A stretch of 64,000 nt of DNA from contig DATIBD010000046.1 of the NCBI GenBank assembly GCA_035457705.1, positions 1 to 64,000 on the forward strand, read 5' to 3'. The translations under genes and the position numbers were made by a program. This DNA is from DASPGQ01 sp035457705. GTDB taxonomy: Bacteria > Acidobacteriota > Vicinamibacteria > Marinacidobacterales > SMYC01. This document shows, piece by piece, positions 42,469-51,149 of this stretch (its first letter is position 1; every line of letters begins with the position of its first letter). The notes beneath the pieces were generated by a model. The model was given only the letters and a program-made list of their open reading frames with translations. It did no database searches and had not been told where the DNA came from.

Positions 42469-43506
42469 CTAGATCGGCAACCCGAGCCCCTCGATTCGAA
42501 CCCGCAGGCCCTCGCGCTCGATGCGGGCGCCGAACTGTTCCGCCAGCCAGAGGTTCGTCACCAGGTGGTCGGTGACGGCGGGAGAGATGTAATCGGTGGT
42601 TCCCTCGGCGAGGGCCCCGAAGAAGACGAGCTGATCCGCGAGGTAACGATCCACGGTCGCGCCGCTGCGGAGATCTTCGAGGAACCTGCGCGCCACGGTG
42701 TGCCCGATCGTCTCCGATCGCCTTCTCCTAGCGCCGGCACGGTCTCCGCCGAATAAGCACCCCGTCGAGCTCTGGGCCCAGATCGCCAGGCTGGCGCCGG
42801 GCTGCGGAGCGAGCTCGTCATCGACACGGGCGATCTTCGCGCTGATGCCCGCCTCGTTCAGAATCTTCTCGCATGAGTTGGCCATCCGCTCGCTGACACG
42901 TTGTTCCGAGAGATGGCTCGAAAAGGCAACGCCCTCGACCTCGGTAACCCCACCCGGTTCCAGCGCGTGGAGGGAGTAGAGCCTGCTCGAAACGGGTTTT
43001 ACCAGAAGCTCGATCTGGCCCGTTCCCTTGGGCACGTATCCCGCCCGTAGCAGCTTCACCTGTGCGTCGGCTCCCATCCGAGAGAGGAGCGGTAGCAAGA
43101 CGTTTTGCATGTGATGGGGGGAGGGCGCGAAATCCTGAAAAACGCCGCCTATGATGCGCGCCCGGATCGGTCCCGCGGCGAAGCACGACAACGGCAAGAT
43201 ACTCAGGGCGAGCATGGTCGTGGATCCGGCGGTCCCAATGTCCCAAGAGAATTCTCCGCCTCGGATTGCACCGCTCGGGGCGAAGGTCAACTCGCGTGAT
43301 CCGACGTACAGTCCGCCGGTCTTCGCGTTACAGAGCTGGGCGGTCGCCCGTACCGCTGACACGTGTTGCGGACGAAGGCCGGGAGTGGGCCGCTTGGCCC
43401 GGATGTTCTCGATGCGAACGGGGCTTTCGGAGAGTGCCGACATGGCCACGGCGAAGCGAACGATCGTTCCGCTCCCGGAATGCTGCGATCCATCGATAGG
43501 CTTCAC
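42469..43506 (-). CDS. rtcA: RNA 3'-terminal phosphate cyclase
   Basis: 345 residues. RtcA uses ATP to turn RNA 3'-phosphate ends into 2',3'-cyclic phosphates. The N-terminus reads IDGSQHSGSGTIVRFAVAMSAL and AKRPTPGLRPQHVSAVRA, keeping the Arg and Gln of the active site. The nucleophile His is His314 in TDHLVTN. The usual EGGGQ motif is changed to HSGSGT, which removes the conserved Glu. It lies on the minus strand, divergent from the archease-RtcB pair 570 bases away. Cyclic phosphates are substrates for RtcB. Confidence 0.9.
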   Translation of the reverse strand: MKPIDGSQHSGSGTIVRFAVAMSALSESPVRIENIRAKRPTPGLRPQHVSAVRATAQLCNAKTGGLYVGSRELTFAPSGAIRGGEFSWDIGTAGSTTMLALSILPLSCFAAGPIRARIIGGVFQDFAPSPHHMQNVLLPLLSRMGADAQVKLLRAGYVPKGTGQIELLVKPVSSRLYSLHALEPGGVTEVEGVAFSSHLSEQRVSERMANSCEKILNEAGISAKIARVDDELAPQPGASLAIWAQSSTGCLFGGDRAGARRRRSETIGHTVARRFLEDLRSGATVDRYLADQLVFFGALAEGTTDYISPAVTDHLVTNLWLAEQFGARIEREGLRVRIEGLGLPI

Positions 43507-44078
43507 TGCGTTCCCGCGTTCTCGAAGTGGCGCCCGCCGAGTGGCGTCGATGAGATTCTCCCGTCCGGTGTCTCAGACTTGGTCGCGCCGGGACTCAGGG
43601 TGCCTTCTCAACCGCCGCGCAACCTTACCGATACAACGCTTCTCTGCATGTTTCGTTCCACCACGATCCCGGACAAGCGGCTGGGGACAGGAGATTTGGC
43701 GAGCTGGGGCTCTACGTCTTCGCCACGCGTCACAATCTAGCACGGCCGCGCGACAAAGGGAGTGTATCGCAGCTAGTGCTGTTCCAATTGTTTTCGCCAA
43801 GACGTTTGCCGTTTCACTTCGACTAGGCTTGCGCCGCAGGCGCCACGGCTCGGGCTGCGTTCGGCGCGGCGAGCGCGCCAGGCTCGCTCCGCTCGCGCAG
43901 GGTGGGACGTGTTTTTCATCACCTGCTAGGGGTCTTTTCATCGTAGCCCGGGGCTCCACCCAGTTCCACGACTCAGGGCACCAACCATCGAGTTGGTTGA
44001 ATGGGCGGTTCGACGGACGATATCATGGCGTCTCCCGACGAGATTCATCGCCGCTTTACTTCGAATCTCGAGTGACGA
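43507..44078. other. Intergenic region between rtcA and archease, with one repeat copy
   Basis: Holds the repeat copy at 43841-43930 and no gene that I can support. It must contain the promoters of the two divergent RNA-repair units. I see no clear -24/-12 sigma-54 pair as known for E. coli rtcBA. Confidence 0.4.
43841..43930 (-). repeat. Dispersed hairpin-rich repeat, copy 5 (shortened)
   Basis: Reads cgccacggctcgggctgcg through gctcgctccgctcgcgcagg and ends tttttcatcacctgc. It matches the reverse complement of 5776-5900 but lacks the distal arm of one hairpin. It lies between rtcA and the archease gene. Confidence 0.8.
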
Positions 44079-44501
44079 ATGCGTCGAGCCAGCTGGGAGC
44101 ATTTCCCTCACGATGCGGACATGGGAGTACGCGGCTTGGGCGCCTCGATCGGAGAAGCTTTCGAGGGCGCGGCACTGGCGTTGTGCGCATTGACGACCGA
44201 GCTCGGCGAAGTCTCGGAAAAGGAGAGCGTCGAGATCCAGTGCGATGCCCCCGATCGAGAGGTGCTTCTCGTCGATTGGCTGAACGCCGTCGTTTTTGAG
44301 ATGGCGACACGTGACATGGTTTTCGGAGCCTTTCGCGTCTCGATCGAAGACGGCCGACTCCGAGGAACCGCCTGGGGTGAGAAGCGAGATTCGGAGCGAC
44401 ATGACGCGGGGGTCGAGGTGAAAGGCGCGACGTTCACCGAGCTGCGAGTCGCCGAGCGAGGTGATGGCACGTGGGTTGCGCAGTGCATCGTGGACGTGTG
44501 A
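44079..44501 (+). CDS. Archease (RtcB cofactor)
   Basis: 140 residues of the archease family. Signatures are WEHFPHDADMGVRGLGASIGEAFEGAALAL, LLVDWLNAVVFEMATRDMVF and the C-terminal KGATFTELRV. Archease helps load GTP onto RtcB and makes ligation multi-turnover. The ATG at 44079 is the first good start. It is 22 bases upstream of rtcB on the same strand, so the pair forms an operon, as found in many archaea and bacteria. Confidence 0.93.
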   Translation: MRRASWEHFPHDADMGVRGLGASIGEAFEGAALALCALTTELGEVSEKESVEIQCDAPDREVLLVDWLNAVVFEMATRDMVFGAFRVSIEDGRLRGTAWGEKRDSERHDAGVEVKGATFTELRVAERGDGTWVAQCIVDV

Positions 44502-44523
44502 CTTCGGCAGGGACGAGGAAGAA

Positions 44524-45954
44524 ATGGATCTCGGCAAACTGAGAAAGAAATCGGAAAACGAGTGGTGGATTGCGCCGACGGGGAAGATGCGCGTTCCCGC
44601 CGTCATCTACGGAACCAAGTCTCTCGTGGCCGATATGGACGAAAAGGTCTACGAGCAGGTGACGAACGTCGCCAAACTTCCCGGGATCGTGAAGGCGGCC
44701 TATGCCATGCCCGACGCTCACTGGGGCTACGGCTTTCCCATCGGTGGCGTGGCGGCCTTCGATCCGGACGAAGGCGGTGTCGTATCCGCCGGAGGCGTGG
44801 GCTTCGACATCTCGTGCGGCGTTCGTTTGCTGCATACGGGCCTCGGGGTCGACGAAATCGAGCGGGTCAAATCGGAGCTTGCCGAGGCTCTGTTTCGCGC
44901 CATCCCCGCGGGCGTGGGAAGCCGGGGAAAGATCCGTCTCAATAGCGACGAGATGGACGCAATGCTAGCCGGAGGGGCCCGCTGGGCGGTTCGTCACGGA
45001 TTCGGTCGGGAGGAGGACCTGGAACGTATCGAGGAGCGCGGAACTGCGCCCGGCGGGCGGCCGGATTACGTTTCCGATCGCGCAAAGGCGAGACAAAGGG
45101 AGCAGATGGGTACCCTGGGATCCGGGAACCATTATTTGGAAGTGCAGGAAGTCAAGGAGATCTACCGCGAGGATGTCGCGCGAGGGATGGGCCTAGCCCC
45201 CGGCGATGCGGTCATCAGCATCCACTGTGGCTCGCGCGGTCTCGGCCATCAGATTGGAACCGATTACTTGCGCTCCATGGTCCTGGCGGCACCCAAGCAC
45301 GGAATCGATCTGCCCGATCGAGAGCTCGCCTGTGTACCACTGAGATCCGACATCGGTAAGCGATATCTCGGTGCCATGCGCGCCGGAATCAACTGTGCCC
45401 TAGCGAATCGCGAGATCATCACCCATCTCGTCCGGCAGGCAGTCGAAGGAGTCCTGGGAGAGGCCGACCTCACGCTTCTCTACGACGTCTCTCACAACAC
45501 GTGCAAGGAGGAAGAGCACGAGATCGATGGAAAACGAAAACGGCTCTTCGTTCATCGAAAAGGAGCGACGCGTGCCTTTGGCCCGGGCCACCCGGACTTG
45601 CCTCCAGTGTTCCGGGATATCGGTCAACCCGTTCTCATCGGGGGAACAATGGGAACCGCTTCTTACGTGCTCGTGGGAACGACGGAGAGCAAAGAGCGTT
45701 CCTTCGCCTCCGCCTGTCACGGCGCCGGTCGCGCCATGAGTCGCCATCAGGCGCTGAAGCGCTGGCGCGGCCGCGAGGTCATCGAGTCACTCGGAAGACG
45801 GGGGATTCTGGTACGCGGTCACTCCTACCGAGACGTCGCGGAAGAGGCGCCCGAGGCCTACAAGGACGTTGACCAGGTCGTGAAGGCCGCCGACCGAGCA
45901 GACCTCGCCCACATGGTGGCGAAGCTCGTCCCGCTCATTTGCATCAAGGGCTGA
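44524..45954 (+). CDS. rtcB: RNA-splicing ligase RtcB
   Basis: 476 residues. RtcB joins 2',3'-cyclic phosphate and 5'-OH RNA ends with GTP and Mn2+. Metal and GTP residues are visible in GFDISCGVRLL, IHCGSRGLGHQIG and HNTCKEEEHEI; GINCALANRE also matches. The guanylylated His is His399 in FASACHGAGRAMSRHQA. RKGATRAFGPGHPDL and GGTMGTASYVLVG are typical. ATG 44524 follows GAGGAAGAA. With archease and rtcA it makes a complete RNA-end repair set. Confidence 0.96.
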   Translation: MDLGKLRKKSENEWWIAPTGKMRVPAVIYGTKSLVADMDEKVYEQVTNVAKLPGIVKAAYAMPDAHWGYGFPIGGVAAFDPDEGGVVSAGGVGFDISCGVRLLHTGLGVDEIERVKSELAEALFRAIPAGVGSRGKIRLNSDEMDAMLAGGARWAVRHGFGREEDLERIEERGTAPGGRPDYVSDRAKARQREQMGTLGSGNHYLEVQEVKEIYREDVARGMGLAPGDAVISIHCGSRGLGHQIGTDYLRSMVLAAPKHGIDLPDRELACVPLRSDIGKRYLGAMRAGINCALANREIITHLVRQAVEGVLGEADLTLLYDVSHNTCKEEEHEIDGKRKRLFVHRKGATRAFGPGHPDLPPVFRDIGQPVLIGGTMGTASYVLVGTTESKERSFASACHGAGRAMSRHQALKRWRGREVIESLGRRGILVRGHSYRDVAEEAPEAYKDVDQVVKAADRADLAHMVAKLVPLICIKG

Positions 45955-46407
45955 CGAATCTCGGGTTTTGAGTAATCAACTTGAATGTTTAAGCTCGGCT
46001 GAGGCGCGTCGGTGGGCTCCCAGGCTGCCCCCCGTCGAGTTGTCACTTGGAGTCAAGGCCATTCCGCCAGCGAGCTTTCGAAAAATGGAACCCTCGCATG
46101 GATGGAAGTTTTCGACTAGGATCACGAGTGGGAGAGAGTCGAGGATGGCACTTGCTAACCAGATCATCACCACGCCGACGACGATCGAACGGGGTGACGT
46201 CTCACCGCGAAGGCGCGGGACCCGCAATCCCCGAAGGTGAGTCTCGGCAACGGTAGCCGCCCTCGATAGACCTCGATCCGAATCTAGGGTGTATTCTCGA
46301 CGGCCTGGGACTCACCGAGCTCCCGAACGGCGAAGAATCGACTCCCTTGATTCTGCCAAGGACGCGGGCACCGGGTGCTGGTGCCCTTAAAAGAAAGGCT
46401 GGGATTC
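45955..46407. other. Intergenic region without a supported gene
   Basis: A minus-strand frame at 45976-46227 gives one hydrophobic stretch (SIVVGVVMIWLASAILD), but its start is a TTG with no good ribosome binding site. I do not call it. No other structure is seen. Confidence 0.35.
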
Positions 46408-46986
46408 ATGAAAGTGGAGAAACTGATGAAGTCCGACGTCGGACTGTGTCATCCCCGAGATCCGGGTGCCGTCGCTGCCAAGATCATGTGGGAAAGAGAT
46501 TGCGGCGCCGTTCCCGTAGTCGATGAGCGGTCGCAAGTCCTCGGGATGATCACGGATCGCGATCTGTGCATCGCGTCCTATTTACAGGGTAAGCCCCTTT
46601 ACGAGATTCCGGTTGCGGGGGTCATGAGCAAGGAGCTCTGGTCATGCCGTCCCCAAGACAACGTTTCCGACGCCGAAAGAGTGATGAGAGACCACCAGGT
46701 CAGGAGGCTGCCGGTCATCGACGAAGAAGGTCGTCTTCAGGGCATCTTGTCCCTAAGTGACATTGCACTGGAGGCGGCTGTCGAAGAGAAAACCAAGACC
46801 AGGAAGCCCGTCGTGAGCTATAGCAGCGTAGCACAGACGCTCGGCGACATCAGCGTCCCACGTTTCGGGCAGGCGGCCGCCCCGAAACAGCCGCGGCGCA
46901 AGACCCCCTCAAAGCGTTCTCAGAAGTCGCCGACGCGGCCGAGGCCGTCGGCCGGTCGCCGGGAAATCACCGAGCCAGAATTGTGA
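46408..46986 (+). CDS. CBS domain pair protein with basic tail
   Basis: 192 residues. Two CBS motifs form a Bateman module at residues 1-130, with VGLCHPRDPGAVAAKIMWERDCGAVPVVDE and DNVSDAERVMRDHQVRRLPVIDEEGRLQGILSLSDI. Such modules bind adenosine nucleotides and regulate partners. The last 60 residues are Lys/Arg/Pro-rich (PRRKTPSKRSQKSPTRPRP), which may bind nucleic acid. I prefer ATG 46408 behind AAAGG; an earlier GTG at 46375 is possible. It stands alone, so its partner is unknown. Confidence 0.85.
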   Translation: MKVEKLMKSDVGLCHPRDPGAVAAKIMWERDCGAVPVVDERSQVLGMITDRDLCIASYLQGKPLYEIPVAGVMSKELWSCRPQDNVSDAERVMRDHQVRRLPVIDEEGRLQGILSLSDIALEAAVEEKTKTRKPVVSYSSVAQTLGDISVPRFGQAAAPKQPRRKTPSKRSQKSPTRPRPSAGRREITEPEL

Positions 46987-47056
46987 TCTGAGTAAACCGA
47001 ATGCTCGGCGCTTGCGTCTAAGAATGCGTGCCTGACGATCGAAAGGGGACGAAGCC

Positions 47057-49495
47057 GTGGCTTCGGTCCTGCAAGAGCTGAAGTATGCGCTGCGCTCGCT
47101 GTCGCAAAAGCCTGCGTTTACTCTCGTCGTCATAGTAACGCTCGCCCTCGGTATCGGCGCCAACACCGCCATTTTCAGCGTCATCAAGGCGATTCTTCTG
47201 TCGCCCCTCGCCTACGAGGACCCTGATCGCGTGGTGATGGTCTGGAGTCGGTGGCAAGGTTGGGACAAGACCTGGGTCTCTAACGCCGAGCTGCTCGACT
47301 ACGAGGAGAGGGCGAAGACACTCTCCCGGATCGGCGCCTGGTCGAGCCGCAGCGTCAATCTCACCGGCGAGGGAGAGCCAGAGCGCGTGTCCGCGGCTGC
47401 CGTCACCGAGGGTCTCTTTCCCGCCCTGGGGGTGAGTTCCTTGCTCGGGCGCGCGTTCACGCCCGAGGAGGACACGCCGGGAAACGACGCGGTCGCGGTT
47501 CTCGGCTGGACCCTCTGGCAGCGGCGTTACGGTGGCCGCACTGACATCGTGGGCCGAAGCGTCGAGGTCGACGGCCAACGGCGGACCGTCGTGGGCGTCC
47601 TGCCCGGAAGCTTCAAGCTTCCCCTCGACTATCAGGAAGAGGGTTCGACGGAGCTCTGGGTTCCCCTCGCCATCGATCGACAAAACCTTTCCCGGGGAAG
47701 TCACGGGCTGTTTGCCGCGGCGCGTCTGGCTCCCGGCGTGAGCGTCGAGCAAGCCACGGCCGATTTGAAGGCTATCACCACGCAGCTCACCGAAGACGGC
47801 CTCTATCCCCGTGAGATGCGCTTCGAGGCGTTTGCCGTTACCGTGGCAGAGGAAGTCACTGGCAGCATTCGTCCTGCTCTCGTGATGCTGCTGGTCGCCG
47901 TTGGGTTCCTGCTCCTCATCGCCTGCGCGAACGTGGCGAACCTGCTTCTCGCACGCGCGGACGCCCGTCAGCGGGAGATTGCCGTCCGCACTGCACTCGG
48001 CGCCGGTCGCCGGCGGCTCGTGCAGCAGCTTCTAACCGAAAGCATGGTGCTCGCCTGCCTGGGCGGCACATTCGGGTTGGCTCTCGCTTATGGCGGTACG
48101 GTCCTCTTGAGGACGTGGAGTCCACGAAGCGTGCCCCGCGTTGCCGAAGTCGGGGTCGACGGTGCGATCCTTCTCTTCACTCTTGCGATTTCGGTGGTTA
48201 CCGGAGTCCTGTTCGGCCTGGTGCCGGCCCTCCGGGCATCGCGGCTGGATATTGCGGATTCCTTCAAGGAGGGGAGCAGTGCCTCGACGATCGGCACGAG
48301 GCGGCAGTGGCTGCGTCGCGCGCTCGTCGTGAGCGAGCTCGGGCTCGCCGTGGTTCTCCTCATCGGCGCCGGGCTAACGCTCCGGAGCTTCTGGGAGCTA
48401 CGGAAGATCGAGCCCGGGTTCGATTCGTCGAACGTGCTCACACTTCGAATGTCTCTCCCTCAGGCAACGTATTCCGATCCAACCGACGTCGTTCGTTTCT
48501 ACAATGAGCTGCTCGAGAAGGTCCGATCCGTCTCGGGCGTCCAGAATGCGGGAACCGTGCGTCTCCTGCCGCTCACCTCGACCATGGGCGATTGGAGCAT
48601 CGAGATCGAGGGTCGCGAGCCCCGCCCGGGAGACAATCCCAAGGGAGACTGGCAGGTGGTCTCTGATGGTTACTTCGAGTCAATGGGAGTCCAGCTCGTA
48701 GACGGACGAAGCATCGGTCGGAACGATCGTGCCGAGACGCTCCAAGTCGTCGTGATCAACCAAACCATGGCCGACCTCTACTGGCCTTCAGAGAGCGCCA
48801 TCGGAAAACGCTTTCGCATGGGGGGGCCGGAGCGTCCGTGGATCACGATCGTGGGTATCGTGAGAGACGAGCGGCAGAACGAGATCAACGAGATCGTGAA
48901 GGAGAAGTTCTATCGGCCGATGGCGCAGTTTCACCTTTCGAGCGGGTCCTCGACTCGCGCCATGACCCTGGTGGTGAAGACGGCGGCCGACTCCGGTGGT
49001 GTGCTCGCGCCCATTCGCGAGACGATCCGTTCCTTGGATCCGAACGTGCCGGTTTACGACGTTCAAACGATGGAGGACGTCGTGGCGGCCTCTGTCTCAG
49101 AGCCCCGGTTCACGCTGATGCTTCTCGGCTTGTTCGCCGGTGTGTCCTTGATTCTAGCGTCCGTTGGGATATACGGAGTGCTTTCCTATCTGGTTGGGCA
49201 GAGAATACACGAAATCGGGATCCGGATGGCGCTGGGAGCGGGAGCCGGGACCGTGCTGCGCATGGTGTTGAAACAGGCCGCCCTCCTTGCCCTCGCCGGC
49301 ATGGCGCTCGGTGTGACTCTCGCACTTGGTCTCACGCGGCTGATGACGGGTCTGCTCTATGGGGTGCGCCCGACCGACCCTCTCACGTTCTTGGGGATCG
49401 TCGTGGTGCTCGTGACCGTAGCCCTCGTGGCCTCCTATGCACCCGCGCGCCGGGCGGCGCGCGTCGATCCGATGCGCGCGCTTCGAATGGAGTGA
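47057..49495 (+). CDS. Duplicated ABC transporter permease (ADOP, MacB/FtsX type)
   Basis: 812 residues with two MacB-like halves. Each has a periplasmic domain and an FtsX-type membrane part. Motifs are FTLVVIVTLALGIGANTAIFSV at the start, LLIACANVANLLLARADARQREIAVRTALGAGRRRL in the middle, and LASVGIYGVLSYLVGQRIHEIGIRMALGAG at the end. Ending PARRAARVDPMRALRME is typical. This layout is strongly enriched in Acidobacteriota. No ATPase gene lies next to it; such permeases often work with ATPases coded elsewhere. GTG start behind GGGGACGAAGCC. Confidence 0.93.
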   Translation: MASVLQELKYALRSLSQKPAFTLVVIVTLALGIGANTAIFSVIKAILLSPLAYEDPDRVVMVWSRWQGWDKTWVSNAELLDYEERAKTLSRIGAWSSRSVNLTGEGEPERVSAAAVTEGLFPALGVSSLLGRAFTPEEDTPGNDAVAVLGWTLWQRRYGGRTDIVGRSVEVDGQRRTVVGVLPGSFKLPLDYQEEGSTELWVPLAIDRQNLSRGSHGLFAAARLAPGVSVEQATADLKAITTQLTEDGLYPREMRFEAFAVTVAEEVTGSIRPALVMLLVAVGFLLLIACANVANLLLARADARQREIAVRTALGAGRRRLVQQLLTESMVLACLGGTFGLALAYGGTVLLRTWSPRSVPRVAEVGVDGAILLFTLAISVVTGVLFGLVPALRASRLDIADSFKEGSSASTIGTRRQWLRRALVVSELGLAVVLLIGAGLTLRSFWELRKIEPGFDSSNVLTLRMSLPQATYSDPTDVVRFYNELLEKVRSVSGVQNAGTVRLLPLTSTMGDWSIEIEGREPRPGDNPKGDWQVVSDGYFESMGVQLVDGRSIGRNDRAETLQVVVINQTMADLYWPSESAIGKRFRMGGPERPWITIVGIVRDERQNEINEIVKEKFYRPMAQFHLSSGSSTRAMTLVVKTAADSGGVLAPIRETIRSLDPNVPVYDVQTMEDVVAASVSEPRFTLMLLGLFAGVSLILASVGIYGVLSYLVGQRIHEIGIRMALGAGAGTVLRMVLKQAALLALAGMALGVTLALGLTRLMTGLLYGVRPTDPLTFLGIVVVLVTVALVASYAPARRAARVDPMRALRME

Positions 49496-49566
49496 CACGA
49501 AGCCCGCCGAATCGAGAGCCGCAACAGCAGGTGGAACGAAATTGGGCATCCGTGTCACGATAGCAG

Positions 49567-51126
49567 ATGAGCCTCCCCCGAGACTTGTTGCGTCCAGGCA
49601 TCGAGCTGCGGGAAACACATATCTCCTGGGTCTTCTTGAGTGCGAACGATGCTTGGAAGGTGAAGAAACCCGTGGGGCTCGGGTTTCTGGATTTCAGCAC
49701 GATCGAGAAACGTCGCGAAGCCTGCGAGGCGGAAGTGCGATTGAACCGCCGGCTAGCGCCGAATGTGTATCGAGGGGTCGTTCCCGTTCGCCGGGACGTT
49801 GGGGGCCACCTTTGCATCAATGGTCCTGGGGCGGTCGTCGATTGGGCGGTCCATATGAAGCGCCTTCCCGATCGGGATCGTGCCGACGTGAGGTTATCCC
49901 AGGGTCGGCTGACGGATGATCACGTGGAGACCATCGCCAAGCGCGTGGCCGGCTTTCACGAAGAGTGCGACAGCAACGACGAAACAGCACGGTTTGGAAC
50001 GCTCGAGGTCATCGGCGGGAACGTTCGCGAGAACTTCGAGCAGGCCCGAGCGACGATTCTCGAGTACGTCAGCCAGGAGCAGGCGGAAGAGATCGAGTCC
50101 TGGCAAACGAAGTTCCTCGTCGATCGACAAGCTCTCTTCGAGGCTCGGATTCACGAGCGCCGCATTCGCGACGGGCACGGGGATTTGCGTCTCGAGCATG
50201 TCTATTTGGACGACGCAGGCGACGTCGTCATCGTCGACTGCATCGAGTTCAACCGGCGCTTCCGCTTCGCCGACGTCTGTGCGGACGTCGTCTTCCTCGC
50301 TATGGATCTCGCCCGCTTGGGACGCGTCGATCTAGCCGAGCGCTTCGTCGCGCTCTACGCGCGGGAAGCCAACGACTTCGACTTCTATCCGCTCGTCGAC
50401 TTCTACGAGAGCTATCGCGCTTTCGTCCGGGGAAAGATCGCCGCCATGGTTGCGTCGGGACCCGAGACCGACGCGAAGGTCAGAGAGAAGGCTCGGAGCG
50501 ACGCGCGACTTTACTACCTTCTGGCCCTGGCGTCGGAGAGACGTGCCCTTGTTCCCCCCGCTCTCGTCGTCGTCGGAGGGATCATGGCCTCGGGGAAGTC
50601 GACGGTGGCTTCGCGGTTGGCCGCCGAGCTCGCGGTGTCGGTGATCGACGCCGATCGAGCCCGCAAGTTCCTAGCCGGGGTGGAGGCGACGTCGCCGATT
50701 CCGGAGAAGCCGTGGCAAGGTGTCTATTCGCGCGAGTTCAGCGACAAGGTCTACGGAGAGCTCCTGCGGCGCGCGCGCGCAGTGTTGACCTCCGGCCGGC
50801 CGGTGATCCTGGATGCGACGTTTCGCTCGGCCGGGCATCGGGCTGCCGCCCGGGATCTTGCCGAAGAGATCAGCGTTCCGTTCGCCTTCGTCGAGTGCCG
50901 GGCGACGGCTGAAGTCTCTCGCGAGCGTCTCTTGCAGCGTCGTGAAGAGGTGGGCGCGAGCGACGGGCGGCTTGAAATCTTCGACGATTTTGTGAAGGAG
51001 TGGGAGCCGGTGATCGAGCTCCCCGCTGAGGAGCACGTCGTCGTCGACACGACGAAGCCTCTGGGCGAGACGATGCAACTGCTTCGGCGACGTCTCCCCG
51101 TCTCATTTGCGCCGCTCACACACTGA
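49567..51126 (+). CDS. Bifunctional APH-like kinase and AAA P-loop kinase
   Basis: 519 residues. The N-terminal about 330 residues form an aminoglycoside-phosphotransferase-like domain with RDGHGDLRLEHVYLDDAGDVVIVDCIEF (catalytic D and DFG-like Asp). The C-terminal P-loop kinase domain has VVGGIMASGKSTVASRLA (Walker A). The family is called bifunctional aminoglycoside phosphotransferase/ATP-binding protein; the substrate is unknown and resistance is not implied. ATG 49567 is 71 bases after the permease stop. Confidence 0.9.
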   Translation: MSLPRDLLRPGIELRETHISWVFLSANDAWKVKKPVGLGFLDFSTIEKRREACEAEVRLNRRLAPNVYRGVVPVRRDVGGHLCINGPGAVVDWAVHMKRLPDRDRADVRLSQGRLTDDHVETIAKRVAGFHEECDSNDETARFGTLEVIGGNVRENFEQARATILEYVSQEQAEEIESWQTKFLVDRQALFEARIHERRIRDGHGDLRLEHVYLDDAGDVVIVDCIEFNRRFRFADVCADVVFLAMDLARLGRVDLAERFVALYAREANDFDFYPLVDFYESYRAFVRGKIAAMVASGPETDAKVREKARSDARLYYLLALASERRALVPPALVVVGGIMASGKSTVASRLAAELAVSVIDADRARKFLAGVEATSPIPEKPWQGVYSREFSDKVYGELLRRARAVLTSGRPVILDATFRSAGHRAAARDLAEEISVPFAFVECRATAEVSRERLLQRREEVGASDGRLEIFDDFVKEWEPVIELPAEEHVVVDTTKPLGETMQLLRRRLPVSFAPLTH

Positions 51127-51149
51127 GTCGTGGGGGAGACCCCATGGCA

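Noticed and set aside
44170..44200. A ggcac...ttgtgc pattern resembling a sigma-54 promoter near the archease start.
   Set aside because: It lies inside the archease coding sequence, downstream of its start, and matches the consensus only in part.
45976..46227. Minus-strand ORF with one hydrophobic span in the rtcB-CBS gap.
   Set aside because: TTG start without a convincing ribosome binding site and no recognisable family; a single span can occur by chance.
49567..50500. Aminoglycoside resistance suggested by the APH-like domain.
   Set aside because: The fused architecture with a P-loop kinase is a widespread family of unknown substrate and no resistance context is present.
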